From Bacillota bacterium (GTDB lineage Bacteria; Bacillota; Clostridia; Christensenellales; Aristaeellaceae), in NCBI GenBank assembly GCA_023404345.1, contig JAEYCB010000015.1:1-55271 (forward strand): DNA of 55,271 bases, read 5' to 3'. The stretch's first letter is position 1. Each line of letters starts with the position of its first letter. Below are positions 44,143-51,829 of the stretch, piece by piece. The notes under the pieces were generated by a model. It did not search any database, had not been told where the DNA came from, and saw only the letters and a program-made list of their open reading frames with translations. A program made the position numbers and the translations under genes.

Positions 44143-44693
44143 ATGTTTCTAAATCATTTGACGGCCATCCGGTCATCCGGGGTTTTTCGGCACAGTTTGC
44201 ACCGGGCAGCCGCACTTGTCTGATGGGTCCCTCCGGCTGCGGCAAAACCACCCTGCTCCGTCTGCTAATGGGGCTGGAAGCGCCAGACAGCGGTCAGATC
44301 CGCATTCCCGAAGGCACGCGTTTCAGCGCCGTATTTCAAGAGGATCGCTTGCTAAGCCGCCTGACAGCCGCGGCCAATGTGCGGCTGGCCGCCCGCGTGC
44401 CCGTCGCACAGGCCGAAGAGCTGCTGCTTGAGCTGGGTATCCCTCCTGATAGCCTTTCCCAGCCTGTATCCACGTTCAGCGGCGGCATGAAGCGGCGCGT
44501 AGCCCTGTGCCGCGCCCTGCTGGCACAGTACGATGTGCTGGCCCTGGACGAGCCCTACAAGGGGCTGGATGAAGATACCCGTGCCAGGGTGATGCGCCTG
44601 GTAGATGCACACACAGCAGGCCATACCGTGATTCTGGTCACGCATGCGGCGGAGGAAGCCGCGGATTATGATATCATTCGTCTGCCTGTATAA
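44127..44693 (+). CDS. ABC importer ATPase, compact form, 188 aa
   Basis: The start MLEAINVSKSFDG has AAAGGAGGG upstream and lies within the permease gene. All motifs are present: Walker A GPSGCGKTTLLRL, Q-loop VFQEDRLLSRLTAAANVRL, signature FSGGMKRRVALCRAL, Walker B VLALDEPYKGLD, switch histidine LVTHAAEEAADYD. At 188 residues it is about 50 shorter than SsuB/ThiZ, ending right after the core with IIRLPV and lacking the usual C-terminal segment. This compact size recurs in some Clostridia, so I take it as complete. Confidence 0.9.
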   Translation: MLEAINVSKSFDGHPVIRGFSAQFAPGSRTCLMGPSGCGKTTLLRLLMGLEAPDSGQIRIPEGTRFSAVFQEDRLLSRLTAAANVRLAARVPVAQAEELLLELGIPPDSLSQPVSTFSGGMKRRVALCRALLAQYDVLALDEPYKGLDEDTRARVMRLVDAHTAGHTVILVTHAAEEAADYDIIRLPV

Positions 44694-44695
44694 AT

Positions 44696-44729
44696 GAACC
44701 CCCGCCGGTCACATGACCGGCGGGGGTTC
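44696..44729 (+). terminator. Terminator hairpin of the ABC operon, first copy of a repeated palindrome
   Basis: Arms GAACCCCCGCCGGTCA and TGACCGGCGGGGGTTC, perfect, starting 3 nt after the ATPase stop. The core is shared with the hairpin at 44945-44984. Confidence 0.8.
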
Positions 44730-44944
44730 ATTACAGACTGTCAAAAAACCTTCCGAGAGGTTCGGAGGGCCGCAGCCCTCCGAGCTTCCATCCGAATCCA
44801 GCGACATGTGCGGTGGATTCGGATGCTTTGCGTAGCAAAGCTTCCCTGCGCCGTTTCCCGCCCGGGAGTCCCGCAGGGGCGAGAGGGAAACGGTGCAAAC
44901 CTGGCGGAAAAGATCGCCGCGGGCGAGCTTTTTCGACACGCTGA
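44730..44944. repeat. Palindrome-dense intergenic cassette, likely dispersed repeat
   Basis: At least four hairpins lie in 215 nt: CGGAGGGC/GCCCTCCG (44763-44782), CATCCGAATCCA/TGGATTCGGATG (44789-44825, 12 bp perfect), GCTTTGC/GCAAAGC (44825-44841) and CCGTTTCCC/GGGAAACGG (44851-44893) with further inner pairing. There is no ribosome binding site or plausible protein, although all frames are fairly open. The density and arrangement resemble a mobile intergenic repeat or structured RNA rather than a gene. Confidence 0.65.
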
Positions 44945-44984
44945 AAGGACCCCCCGCCGGTCACATGACCGGCGGGGGGTCCTT
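44945..44984 (-). terminator. Terminator of the SH3/PG-binding protein gene, second copy of the palindrome
   Basis: Perfect arms reading AAGGACCCCCCGCCGGTCA and its complement. It lies 14 nt beyond the stop of the minus-strand gene and shares the CCCCCGCCGGTCACATGACC core with the copy at 44696-44729. Confidence 0.75.
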
Positions 44985-44997
44985 CTTTCTCCATCCA

Positions 44998-47601
44998 TCA
45001 GTAACTTGCCCGCCTGAGCGTGGCCTCCCAGCCCAGATCAATGGCCTTCTGATGCGAGGTGGCATAGGGGCCAATCTTCTCCACCTGTGCCTGCGTACGC
45101 GGGAAGTGGATGCAAATATGGCCGTCAAAGTTGTTGTCCCTGATATGGTAGGTATCGTGCGGCGTGTTGTGCGTGGAAGCCATGTACACGGTTCCGTCGC
45201 TGAGCACAACCCATACCGCCTTGGGCGTCCATGTGGTCTTGCCGCCAAAGGCGCGGTTCATGTTGGCGGTATCCTGCGCCGTCAAAGGCTCGGCGTCGGC
45301 ATGCGCACCCATGCTGAAAATGTTTACCTGCCAGCTGATGCCGGTAGTAAAGTCGTAAATGGCGGCGTTGGGGAACAGGCGGCAGCGGGCCTTAACCTCG
45401 CTGTACCAGTTGGCATAACGCACCTGCGAAGCGCTGACAGTGGTTACAATGGGCGCTGCGGCCGTGTTGTTGGAACCGCTCTCCGACGAGTTGGAGCCGC
45501 CAGTGCCGCCGGCAGTAACAGCCGATACGGAGTTGAGCTTTGCAAAGGTCTTAGCACCGGCCACGCCGTCCGCGGACAGGCCGTTGGCCTTCTGGAAGGC
45601 GATCAGCGCAAGGCTGGTCTTGACGCCAAACTTGCCGTCCGCCTCGCCATTTTCCAGATAACCCAAAGTAATCAGGCGGTTCTGCATGTCGCGCACCGCG
45701 TCGCTCACTGCGCCCACGCGCAGCGTCTGCGTGCTGCTGACGGTGTTGCTGACCACGTTGCTGGCATAGAGCTTGGCTGAGGTATCCGCGCCCACCACGC
45801 CGTCCGCGGACAGGCCGTTGGCCTTCTGGAAAGCGATGACGGCAGACTTGGTATCGCGTCCGAACTTGCCGTCCGCACTGCCTGCCAGATAGCCCAGGGC
45901 AATCAGACGGTTTTGCAGCGTGGTTACCTCGTTGCCCTCGCTGCCATAGCGCAGGGTATTGACCAGCGCGCCGGAGGGATCGGTAGTGCTGTTGGCGTTT
46001 CCGCGGATGGCGGAATCGCTGTAAAGGGCGGTCTGGGTTTCGTACCCCGCCTTGCCGTCCACCTTCAGGCCGTTGGCGCTCTGGAAGGCGCGCACAGCTT
46101 CAATGTCATCGGTCAGATACACGCCGTCCAGGCGGGAGGTATAGTAGCCCAGCTCCTGCAGGCGCGCCTGCAGCCTGCGCACCACCTCGCCCATGCTGCC
46201 CGCACGGATGACGATCACGTTCTCCGGCGTGATAGGCGTTGTGGTGGGCGTGGGCGTGGCGACAGGAATGGCCGTGGGCACCGCGTAGATGGCGTTCACG
46301 CCATAGAGCACCGTACGGGTGACGGGCCCCAGAATGCCGTCGGTATCCAGGCTGCTCTTTTTCTGGAACGCCTTGACGGCCTCGGTGGTGGCGTCGTTGT
46401 ACACGCCGGTGATGTTTCCGGTATAGTAGCCCAGGTCCTTGAGGCGCTGCTGAAGCAGCTTTACCTCCTCGTCCTTATCGCCGGGGCGAAGCGTCTTGGT
46501 AGGCGGCTTCACGGTCGGCGTGGGCGAGGGCGTTACCACCACGGACGCCTCCATGGCGGTCGCGCCATAGAGCACCTGCTGGTCGGCGGCGCTCATTTCG
46601 CCGTCGGCCACAAGGCCATGCTTTCCTTCAAAAAGCTTGATGGCAGCCACGGTGTTTTCGTCGCATACGCCGGTGAGCTCGCCCTCATAATAGCCCAGTT
46701 CCTTAAGGCGGGTCTGCAGCTTCGTTACAGGCTCGCCCTTGGATTTTTCGCGAATGACCGCCCCTGCCACAGGCGCAACGGTGCGCACATACTGGCGGTA
46801 GCCACGGGTGTCCTTGGGAGTATCCTCATAGAGCTTGAGCTGAAGGTCCTGGCTGGCAATGCCATCCTGCTCAAATCCGTTGCGCTTCTGAAACAGCTTG
46901 AGCGCTTCTTCCGTCTTGGCGCCGAACTTGCCGTCCACGTCCTCTTCTTCCAGGTAGCCAAGTTCCTCCAGCGCAGACTGGAGGGCGGTCACAAGCGCGC
47001 CTTCACTGCCGTTTTTCAGCTCGGTATACTTTTCCGCGCCGGGCTGAGGCGTGGGCGCGGGAATGTTGGCCAGGTTGACATGCGTGTCCACGCAATAGCC
47101 GGTCTTGCCGTCGTACTTCACCTTGACAAAGCCGTTGCTGGTGCGGTCATACACCGTAACCACGCTGCCGGCAGGAATGGTCAGGATAACCTCTCCTTCC
47201 GGCTGGGCGACCTTGCGCAGCTTCACGAAGTCGATGACCGTGGTATCGTAGGGATATTCAGATATGGCCGGCGGCGCCTGCATGCTGAGCGCCGGGTTGG
47301 GCGAGGGATCGGGCGAAGGATCGGTGCCGTCGATGTATTTCTTCATGGCATAGCCGGTCTTGCCGTCAAATTCCACGCGGTAAAAGCTGCCCGTGACGCC
47401 CAGAATGGTCACGGTATCACCCTTCTGGACTTTTTTCAGAATGGTGGATGTGGTATTGGCGCGGCTGCGCATGTTCACATCGTCCATGCTCACGGTATCA
47501 TAAGGATACTTCGCCGCCAGCGCCGGCGAAATCACCGACAAAAACAGCGCCATGGCGCACACGGCGGCCAACAGGCGCGCCCAACGGTTTCCGTGCCTCA
47601 T
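44998..47601 (-). CDS. Secreted multi-domain cell-wall protein: 2 SH3, 6 PG-binding repeats, C-terminal HICIHF domain, 867 aa
   Basis: The start MRHGNRWARLL is 8 nt after GGAGG. Signal peptide residues 1-30 end ALA. Two SH3 modules (about 32-92 and 115-177) each begin YPYDT and end in a TGY motif. Six peptidoglycan-binding type 1 repeats follow at roughly 190-260, 285-345, 370-435, 465-530, 550-615 and 625-690; each has LQxRLxxLGY and AFQKxNGLxxDG. The linkers are Pro/Thr- and Ser/Asn-rich. The last 150 residues form a domain with FSMGAHADAEPLTAQDTANMN and HDTYHIRDNNFDGHICIHFPRTQ. The H-x-C-x-H cluster recalls the YkuD L,D-transpeptidase active site but is not the standard SHGCxR, so enzyme activity is only a guess. 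The whole is exported and wall-associated. Confidence 0.88.
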   Translation of the reverse strand: MRHGNRWARLLAAVCAMALFLSVISPALAAKYPYDTVSMDDVNMRSRANTTSTILKKVQKGDTVTILGVTGSFYRVEFDGKTGYAMKKYIDGTDPSPDPSPNPALSMQAPPAISEYPYDTTVIDFVKLRKVAQPEGEVILTIPAGSVVTVYDRTSNGFVKVKYDGKTGYCVDTHVNLANIPAPTPQPGAEKYTELKNGSEGALVTALQSALEELGYLEEEDVDGKFGAKTEEALKLFQKRNGFEQDGIASQDLQLKLYEDTPKDTRGYRQYVRTVAPVAGAVIREKSKGEPVTKLQTRLKELGYYEGELTGVCDENTVAAIKLFEGKHGLVADGEMSAADQQVLYGATAMEASVVVTPSPTPTVKPPTKTLRPGDKDEEVKLLQQRLKDLGYYTGNITGVYNDATTEAVKAFQKKSSLDTDGILGPVTRTVLYGVNAIYAVPTAIPVATPTPTTTPITPENVIVIRAGSMGEVVRRLQARLQELGYYTSRLDGVYLTDDIEAVRAFQSANGLKVDGKAGYETQTALYSDSAIRGNANSTTDPSGALVNTLRYGSEGNEVTTLQNRLIALGYLAGSADGKFGRDTKSAVIAFQKANGLSADGVVGADTSAKLYASNVVSNTVSSTQTLRVGAVSDAVRDMQNRLITLGYLENGEADGKFGVKTSLALIAFQKANGLSADGVAGAKTFAKLNSVSAVTAGGTGGSNSSESGSNNTAAAPIVTTVSASQVRYANWYSEVKARCRLFPNAAIYDFTTGISWQVNIFSMGAHADAEPLTAQDTANMNRAFGGKTTWTPKAVWVVLSDGTVYMASTHNTPHDTYHIRDNNFDGHICIHFPRTQAQVEKIGPYATSHQKAIDLGWEATLRRASY

Positions 47602-47654
47602 CTGCATGCCCTCCACAGATTGAAATGGCTTGAGTGCCTTGTTTCCCAGCGTTT

Positions 47655-47683
47655 ATTGTAGGTCAGATTGTTAAATCTGTCAA
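47655..47683 (-). promoter_or_regulatory. Sigma-A promoter of the SH3/PG-binding gene
   Basis: Minus strand: TTGACA (47683-47678), 17-bp spacer, TACAAT (47660-47655). Confidence 0.85.
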
Positions 47684-47737
47684 GCACATCCTTCATATTT
47701 GTGTAACATATTTGGCTAAATCCTGTATGCACGCGCG

Positions 47738-47766
47738 TTGACAAGCCCATGCCCTTCGGCTATGAT
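47738..47766 (+). promoter_or_regulatory. Sigma-A promoter of the glycosidase-Lgt-CapA module
   Basis: TTGACA (47738-47743), 17-bp spacer, TATGAT (47761-47766). It diverges from the PG-binding gene promoter, with 54 bp between the two -35 elements. Confidence 0.85.
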
Positions 47767-47829
47767 ATAGTACGTTTCAAAAAATGGTGTTTTATGCCCT
47801 TGAGGGCATGGATGGAGGTGCTTGGCTAC

Positions 47830-48720
47830 ATGAAAAACGTCGTTCGGGCCCTGATACTTTTGGTCCTTCTGGCGGCGCTGATGTTTGCCGTGCCGTCGGG
47901 CGCGCTGATGGATGGCGCGCTGGCGGAGGGCGCATACCCAGCCTTGAGCTTGGAGGCAGAAAAGGGCGGCCTTCCGCTGGAAAGCGGCTATGACGGCCTT
48001 AGCTATCAGGATGATACCATCACCGTGACGGTGGAGGAAACGCGCGCGTATGATACCACGATCCTCATTGCCCGCGTGACCATCTCCGATCCCTCGCAGA
48101 TTCGCACGGCCATGGCAGGGCGCTACGGCAGCGATACGCAGGCGCCCGGCGCCCGGCTGGCCAAGCGAGCGCAGGCGGTGTTTGCCATCAATGGCGACTA
48201 TTTCAACTTTTCCAGCAACGGCTATGTGGTCCGGCAGGGCACGCTCTACCGCGACAATCCCGCGCCCGGCAGCGACATTCTGCTCATCGACGATCAGGGC
48301 GATTTTCACATCGTCGAGGACGCCACCTCCGAAAAGCTGGCGGCGTTTGAGGGAACCGTGATCAACTCCTTCAGCTTCGGCCCTGCCCTGGTGGTGGACG
48401 GCAAGGTAGTGGAAGGCGGATTTTTGGACGATGTGGCCTACGACAAGCCCGCACAGCGCATGGTCGTGGCCCAGTCGGGCCCGCTGTCCTACGTGTGCGT
48501 GGCCACGGAGGGCCCGGAAAACCCCGGCTCCGTGGGGCTGACCATCCCGCAGATGGCGGAGTTCATGGGCACGCTGGATGTGCAAAACGCCTACAACCTG
48601 GACGGCGGCAGTTCCTCCACCATGGTGCTCAATAATGAAAAGATCAACGCCCTGAGCACGCACAAGGTGCGTTCTATCTGCGATATTCTCTACTTTGCCA
48701 CACTTATGAATCAGGAGTAA
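47830..48720 (+). CDS. Secreted phosphodiester glycosidase (NAGPA-like), 296 aa
   Basis: The start MKNVVRALILLVLLAALMFAVPSG has GGAGGTG 9 nt upstream. One N-terminal hydrophobic stretch is a signal peptide or anchor. The domain matches the phosphodiester glycosidase/NAGPA family: FAINGDYFNFSSNGYVVRQGTLYR, FGPALVVDGKVV, AQRMVVAQSGPLSYVCVATEG and the catalytic-site motif AYNLDGGSSSTMVLN. Bacterial members act on sugar phosphodiesters of cell-surface or teichoic-type polymers. First of three linked genes; the Lgt-like gene begins 3 nt after its stop. Confidence 0.9.
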   Translation: MKNVVRALILLVLLAALMFAVPSGALMDGALAEGAYPALSLEAEKGGLPLESGYDGLSYQDDTITVTVEETRAYDTTILIARVTISDPSQIRTAMAGRYGSDTQAPGARLAKRAQAVFAINGDYFNFSSNGYVVRQGTLYRDNPAPGSDILLIDDQGDFHIVEDATSEKLAAFEGTVINSFSFGPALVVDGKVVEGGFLDDVAYDKPAQRMVVAQSGPLSYVCVATEGPENPGSVGLTIPQMAEFMGTLDVQNAYNLDGGSSSTMVLNNEKINALSTHKVRSICDILYFATLMNQE

Positions 48721-48723
48721 GCC

Positions 48724-49671
48724 ATGAGTGAATCCACACCCCTGTTTACCCTTTTGGGAATTCCCTGCTACCCCTATGGCGCAGCGCTGGCCCTTGGGCT
48801 GCTGCTGGCCGCGCTGATGGCGCTGGCCAGCTTCCGCAAGGCATCTGGCGCAGCGGAGGACGGCCTCCGCTTTTCGCTGTGGGCGTTGCCGCTGGGCTTT
48901 GTGGGCGCGCGCCTGGGCTACTGCGCGGTCAAAGCCAGCTTTATCGCGGTGGACTTCGGTCCTTCCTTTCTCTACCACTTCGGACTGGGCGGCTATTCCA
49001 TGGCCGGCGCGTTTATGGGTGTGCTGGCCGCCGCTGCACTGTTTGGGCGTATCAGCCGCCGCGGATGGCTGTCCACATTGGGTGCCGCCATGCCCGCTCT
49101 GCTGCTGGCGGCGGCGCTGGGCCGCTTTGCCGAATGCCTGACCACCGAAGGTATCGGCGATTATATGGATAACCCCTTCTGGCAGTTCTTCCCCTTCGCC
49201 GTGCCTGATACCTACGGCGATTTTCGCTTTCCCGTCTTTGTGTGGGAGGGGCTGACGGCCCTTGTCATCTGCGCGGTCACATGGCGCTGCCTGCGCCGTC
49301 CGCAGGACGCGGCACTTCTGGGCATGCTGCTGTTTTCCCTCACGCAGGTTTTCTGGGAAAGCCTGCGTCGGGACGGATTTCTGCGCTTTGGCTTCGTGCG
49401 CGTCAACCAGCTTTGGTGCGCGGTGATGCTGGCGGCGGTGACGGCCGCGTGGCTCACGCGCGCCAGGCCTTCGCGTGCGGCCGCCGCATGGAGCGTGCTG
49501 GGCCTCGCCATGGGCATCGGGGCATTGGTGGCGCTGGAATTTGCCTTTGACAAATCCCCTATCGACAACCGCATCCTGTACGCCGTTATGGCCGCAGTGC
49601 TGGCCGCCATGGGTGCGGGCCTGCTCGCCCTGCGCCGGCGTGCGCTGAAAAAGGAGGCCGTGCATGCGTAA
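48724..49671 (+). CDS. Divergent prolipoprotein diacylglyceryl transferase (Lgt) homologue, 315 aa
   Basis: An eight-to-nine-helix membrane protein with the Lgt layout: GARLGYCAVK, a GGYSMAGAFMGV loop where Lgt has its glycine-rich motif, GRFAECLTTEG (R134 and E142 kept) where Lgt has GRxGNFxNxE, and WESLRRDGFLRFGFVRVNQL near the end. The asparagine that follows the key arginine in true Lgt reads E137 here. Two extra C-terminal helices extend it. So it is either a low-activity Lgt or a paralogue with a new lipid-transfer role. It overlaps capA by 8 nt. Confidence 0.8.
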   Translation: MSESTPLFTLLGIPCYPYGAALALGLLLAALMALASFRKASGAAEDGLRFSLWALPLGFVGARLGYCAVKASFIAVDFGPSFLYHFGLGGYSMAGAFMGVLAAAALFGRISRRGWLSTLGAAMPALLLAAALGRFAECLTTEGIGDYMDNPFWQFFPFAVPDTYGDFRFPVFVWEGLTALVICAVTWRCLRRPQDAALLGMLLFSLTQVFWESLRRDGFLRFGFVRVNQLWCAVMLAAVTAAWLTRARPSRAAAAWSVLGLAMGIGALVALEFAFDKSPIDNRILYAVMAAVLAAMGAGLLALRRRALKKEAVHA

Positions 49672-50767
49672 AGCACTCGCGGCGGCACTGTGCCTGGCTC
49701 TGCTTGTGATGACGGGCGCAGCGCTGGCCGAAAAAACCATTACCCTCACCTTCGTGGGCGACTGCACACTAGGTGGCGAGGAATGGCTGATAAATCGTGA
49801 GGGTTCCTTCCACGATTATGCCAGAAAAGAAGGTTACACCTACTTTTTTGAAAAGATGCGCGATTTCTTTTCTGAGGATGATCTGACCATCATCAACTTT
49901 GAAGGCGTGCTCAAGGACGACACCCGCGACGCCGTCAACAAGACCTACTGCTTCCGCGGCCCGACGGACTTTGCGCGCATCCTGCCGCTGTCCGGCATCG
50001 AAGCTGCCAACCTGGACAATAACCATGCGCTGGACTATGGCAAGCGGGGAAAAAACAGCACAGTCGAGGCGCTTACCGGTGCGGGCGTGCACGTCTTTGA
50101 CGAGCTGACCCCCTACATCTTCGAAAAGGACGGCATCAAAATCGCCTTTTTCGGCATGCAGCGCGTACACTTTTTCTCCCTGCGGGAACAGTTGAAGGAG
50201 CAGATTCGTGTCCTGCGCGAGGAAGAAGGCGTAAACGCCATCATCTTTGCTCAGCATGCGGGCACGGAGTATTCCTCCCAGCACACCAACGCGCAAATTG
50301 ATCTGGCGCACAGGCTCATTGACATGGGCGCAGACTTCATTGCCGGCAGCCATCCGCACGTGGTGCAGGGAATGGAGGTCTACAATGGCCGCTACATCTT
50401 CTACAGCATGGGCAACTTCTGCTTTGGCGGCAACGTGAAGGTGCGGGCGCTGGAAAGCTGCGCCCTGCGCCTGACCCTCACCTTTGACGACGACGGCACC
50501 TACCTGGGACAGCAGCTGCGTGTATACGCGGCGAACGCATCCGGCGACCCGGAGGTCAACGATTTCCAGCCCCGTCTGGTAACGGGCGAGGCTGCCGAGG
50601 CGGTCTGGGCGCGCATCGACGCGGCCAGCGAGGGCCAGAACGGCCCCGTGGCCCAGGGCGACGGCTGGCGCGACTATGCCTACCTGCCCGCTCCCACCCC
50701 GGAGGCTACCCAGACCCCGGAGCCTGGTCCGACCCCGACCCCGGGGGCGGCTCCGACCGGAAAATAA
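49664..50767 (+). CDS. CapA-family metallophosphatase-like exported protein, 367 aa
   Basis: The signal peptide MRKALAAALCLALLVMTGAALA leads into the PGA_cap fold: LTFVGDCTLGGEE, INFEGVLKDD, LDNNHALDYGKRG, IFAQHAGTEYSS, AGSHPHVVQGMEVYNGRYIFYSMGNFCFGG. These D, N and H positions are the metallophosphatase ligands. CapA homologues take part in poly-gamma-glutamate or surface-polymer production, yet no pgsB/C genes are present. The tail is Pro/Thr-rich (PTPEATQTPEPGPTPTPG), a wall-spanning linker. It starts inside the end of the Lgt-like gene. Confidence 0.9.
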   Translation: MRKALAAALCLALLVMTGAALAEKTITLTFVGDCTLGGEEWLINREGSFHDYARKEGYTYFFEKMRDFFSEDDLTIINFEGVLKDDTRDAVNKTYCFRGPTDFARILPLSGIEAANLDNNHALDYGKRGKNSTVEALTGAGVHVFDELTPYIFEKDGIKIAFFGMQRVHFFSLREQLKEQIRVLREEEGVNAIIFAQHAGTEYSSQHTNAQIDLAHRLIDMGADFIAGSHPHVVQGMEVYNGRYIFYSMGNFCFGGNVKVRALESCALRLTLTFDDDGTYLGQQLRVYAANASGDPEVNDFQPRLVTGEAAEAVWARIDAASEGQNGPVAQGDGWRDYAYLPAPTPEATQTPEPGPTPTPGAAPTGK

Positions 50768-50775
50768 AAAAAAGA

Positions 50776-50837
50776 CCGCGGCGGAAAGCCCGGCTGGCAC
50801 TGCGCCAGCTCATGGTTTCCTGCCGCGGCCTCTTTTT
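50776..50837. terminator. Bidirectional terminator between capA-like gene and the DUF6273-like gene
   Basis: The outer arms CCGCGGC/GCCGCGG continue to GGAAA/TTTCC with one bulged base; the inner helix is GCTGGC/GCCAGC. T5 follows on plus and T8 on minus. Confidence 0.85.
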
Positions 50838-50848
50838 CCCTCACGGCT

Positions 50849-51526
50849 TTATTTCTCCATCGTTATCCAGATCACTGGGCGAAGCGTACCGCTTGGGCGG
50901 TTCACATCCCGGCTGCCGTAGCCGCTGATCCGCCCGTCTGCACGCACACCGCACGCATCCACGGGCCGCACGCCCGACGAGCGCAGCCACCACCACGAAT
51001 TGCCGTTTTTCTCATCTACATACGCGCCCTGCGCCTTGGCATATTCGGTCGCCTGGCAAGTGCGCTGCTCCTGCTCCGGGAAAAACTCCAGCAATTCCGC
51101 CTCGCTGAGCAGGAACACCCGGTCCATGGTATCCTCGCCGCCCCGCGTGCTGTAGTGCGGGTTGTCGTCGTTGACCACCAGCACCTCCTGGATGCGCGCC
51201 TGCTCCTCCTGGGAAAACGCCTCCTTCAGGAAGGTATCGTTGAGCCACTGGCGCAGTGTGCATTCGCTCCATGTCATCTCCACAAACGCCTTATGATAGG
51301 CGCGCGCATCAATCAGGTACCGCGTAATGAGCATCGCACGGTCGCCTTCTGTTTTGAGCACGAACCATTCCAGTGGCTCCTTGCCGTTGGCCAGATCATT
51401 GTCCTGCTCATAGCTGCCAAAGACAACCATATCGCCCGCAGCCCATACCTCCGCGCTTTCCTCCGCCATGGCGGCGCCCACCGCGCACAGGCACAGCGCC
51501 AGCACAGCCGCAAAAATCCGTTTCAT
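50849..51526 (-). CDS. Secreted DUF6273-like protein, 225 aa
   Basis: Signal peptide MKRIFAAVLALCLCAVGAAMA. The mature part has VVFGSYEQDNDLANGKEPLEWFVLKTEGDRAMLITRYLIDARAYH, TLRQWLNDTFLKEAFSQEEQARI, FLLSEAELLEFFP and a C-terminal WWWLRSSGVRPVDACGVRADGRISGYGSRDVNRPSGTLRPVIWI. This WLRS...G..vrPv pattern is that of DUF6273 (FGE-sulfatase-like fold), common in gut Clostridia and of unknown function. AGAAGGG serves as ribosome binding site. It is transcribed alone. Confidence 0.85.
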   Translation of the reverse strand: MKRIFAAVLALCLCAVGAAMAEESAEVWAAGDMVVFGSYEQDNDLANGKEPLEWFVLKTEGDRAMLITRYLIDARAYHKAFVEMTWSECTLRQWLNDTFLKEAFSQEEQARIQEVLVVNDDNPHYSTRGGEDTMDRVFLLSEAELLEFFPEQEQRTCQATEYAKAQGAYVDEKNGNSWWWLRSSGVRPVDACGVRADGRISGYGSRDVNRPSGTLRPVIWITMEK

Positions 51527-51599
51527 TGATTTTCTACCCTTCTTTCTTCACCGCATCGCAGCGAATGATCGGCGGCACATGGATGCCGCTTTTCTGACA

Positions 51600-51628
51600 T
51601 ATATAACACAATGGAAAAAGAATGTAAA
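51600..51628 (-). promoter_or_regulatory. Promoter of the DUF6273-like gene
   Basis: Minus strand: TTTACA (51628-51623), 17-bp spacer, TATATA (51605-51600). The rest of the 303-nt divergent region 51527-51829 shows only the two promoters and no supportable gene. Confidence 0.7.
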
Positions 51629-51757
51629 GCGTTTATTGCGGCGGTGTGGCCCGTTTGTAAAAGTGATCTTTTGCGAATCTGGCGCTACCAGCAGCGAAAT
51701 CGGCTGTTCATCTGGGCTTTGGAGCATATTCTGCGCATATGCCGCATTGTTTGCCGC

Positions 51758-51786
51758 TTGCTCATTATTCATTTGTTGCATATAAT
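51758..51786 (+). promoter_or_regulatory. Promoter of the alpha-amylase gene
   Basis: TTGCTC (51758-51763), 17-bp spacer, TATAAT (51781-51786). Confidence 0.72.
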
Positions 51787-51829
51787 CAGAGAGGGGTCTT
51801 TTTTTGCTCCCCTGAGGAGGTGGACGATC

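Noticed and set aside
44731..45017. Several 60-100 codon frames on both strands in the palindrome cassette
   Set aside because: All lack ribosome binding sites and translate hairpin DNA; mutually overlapping.
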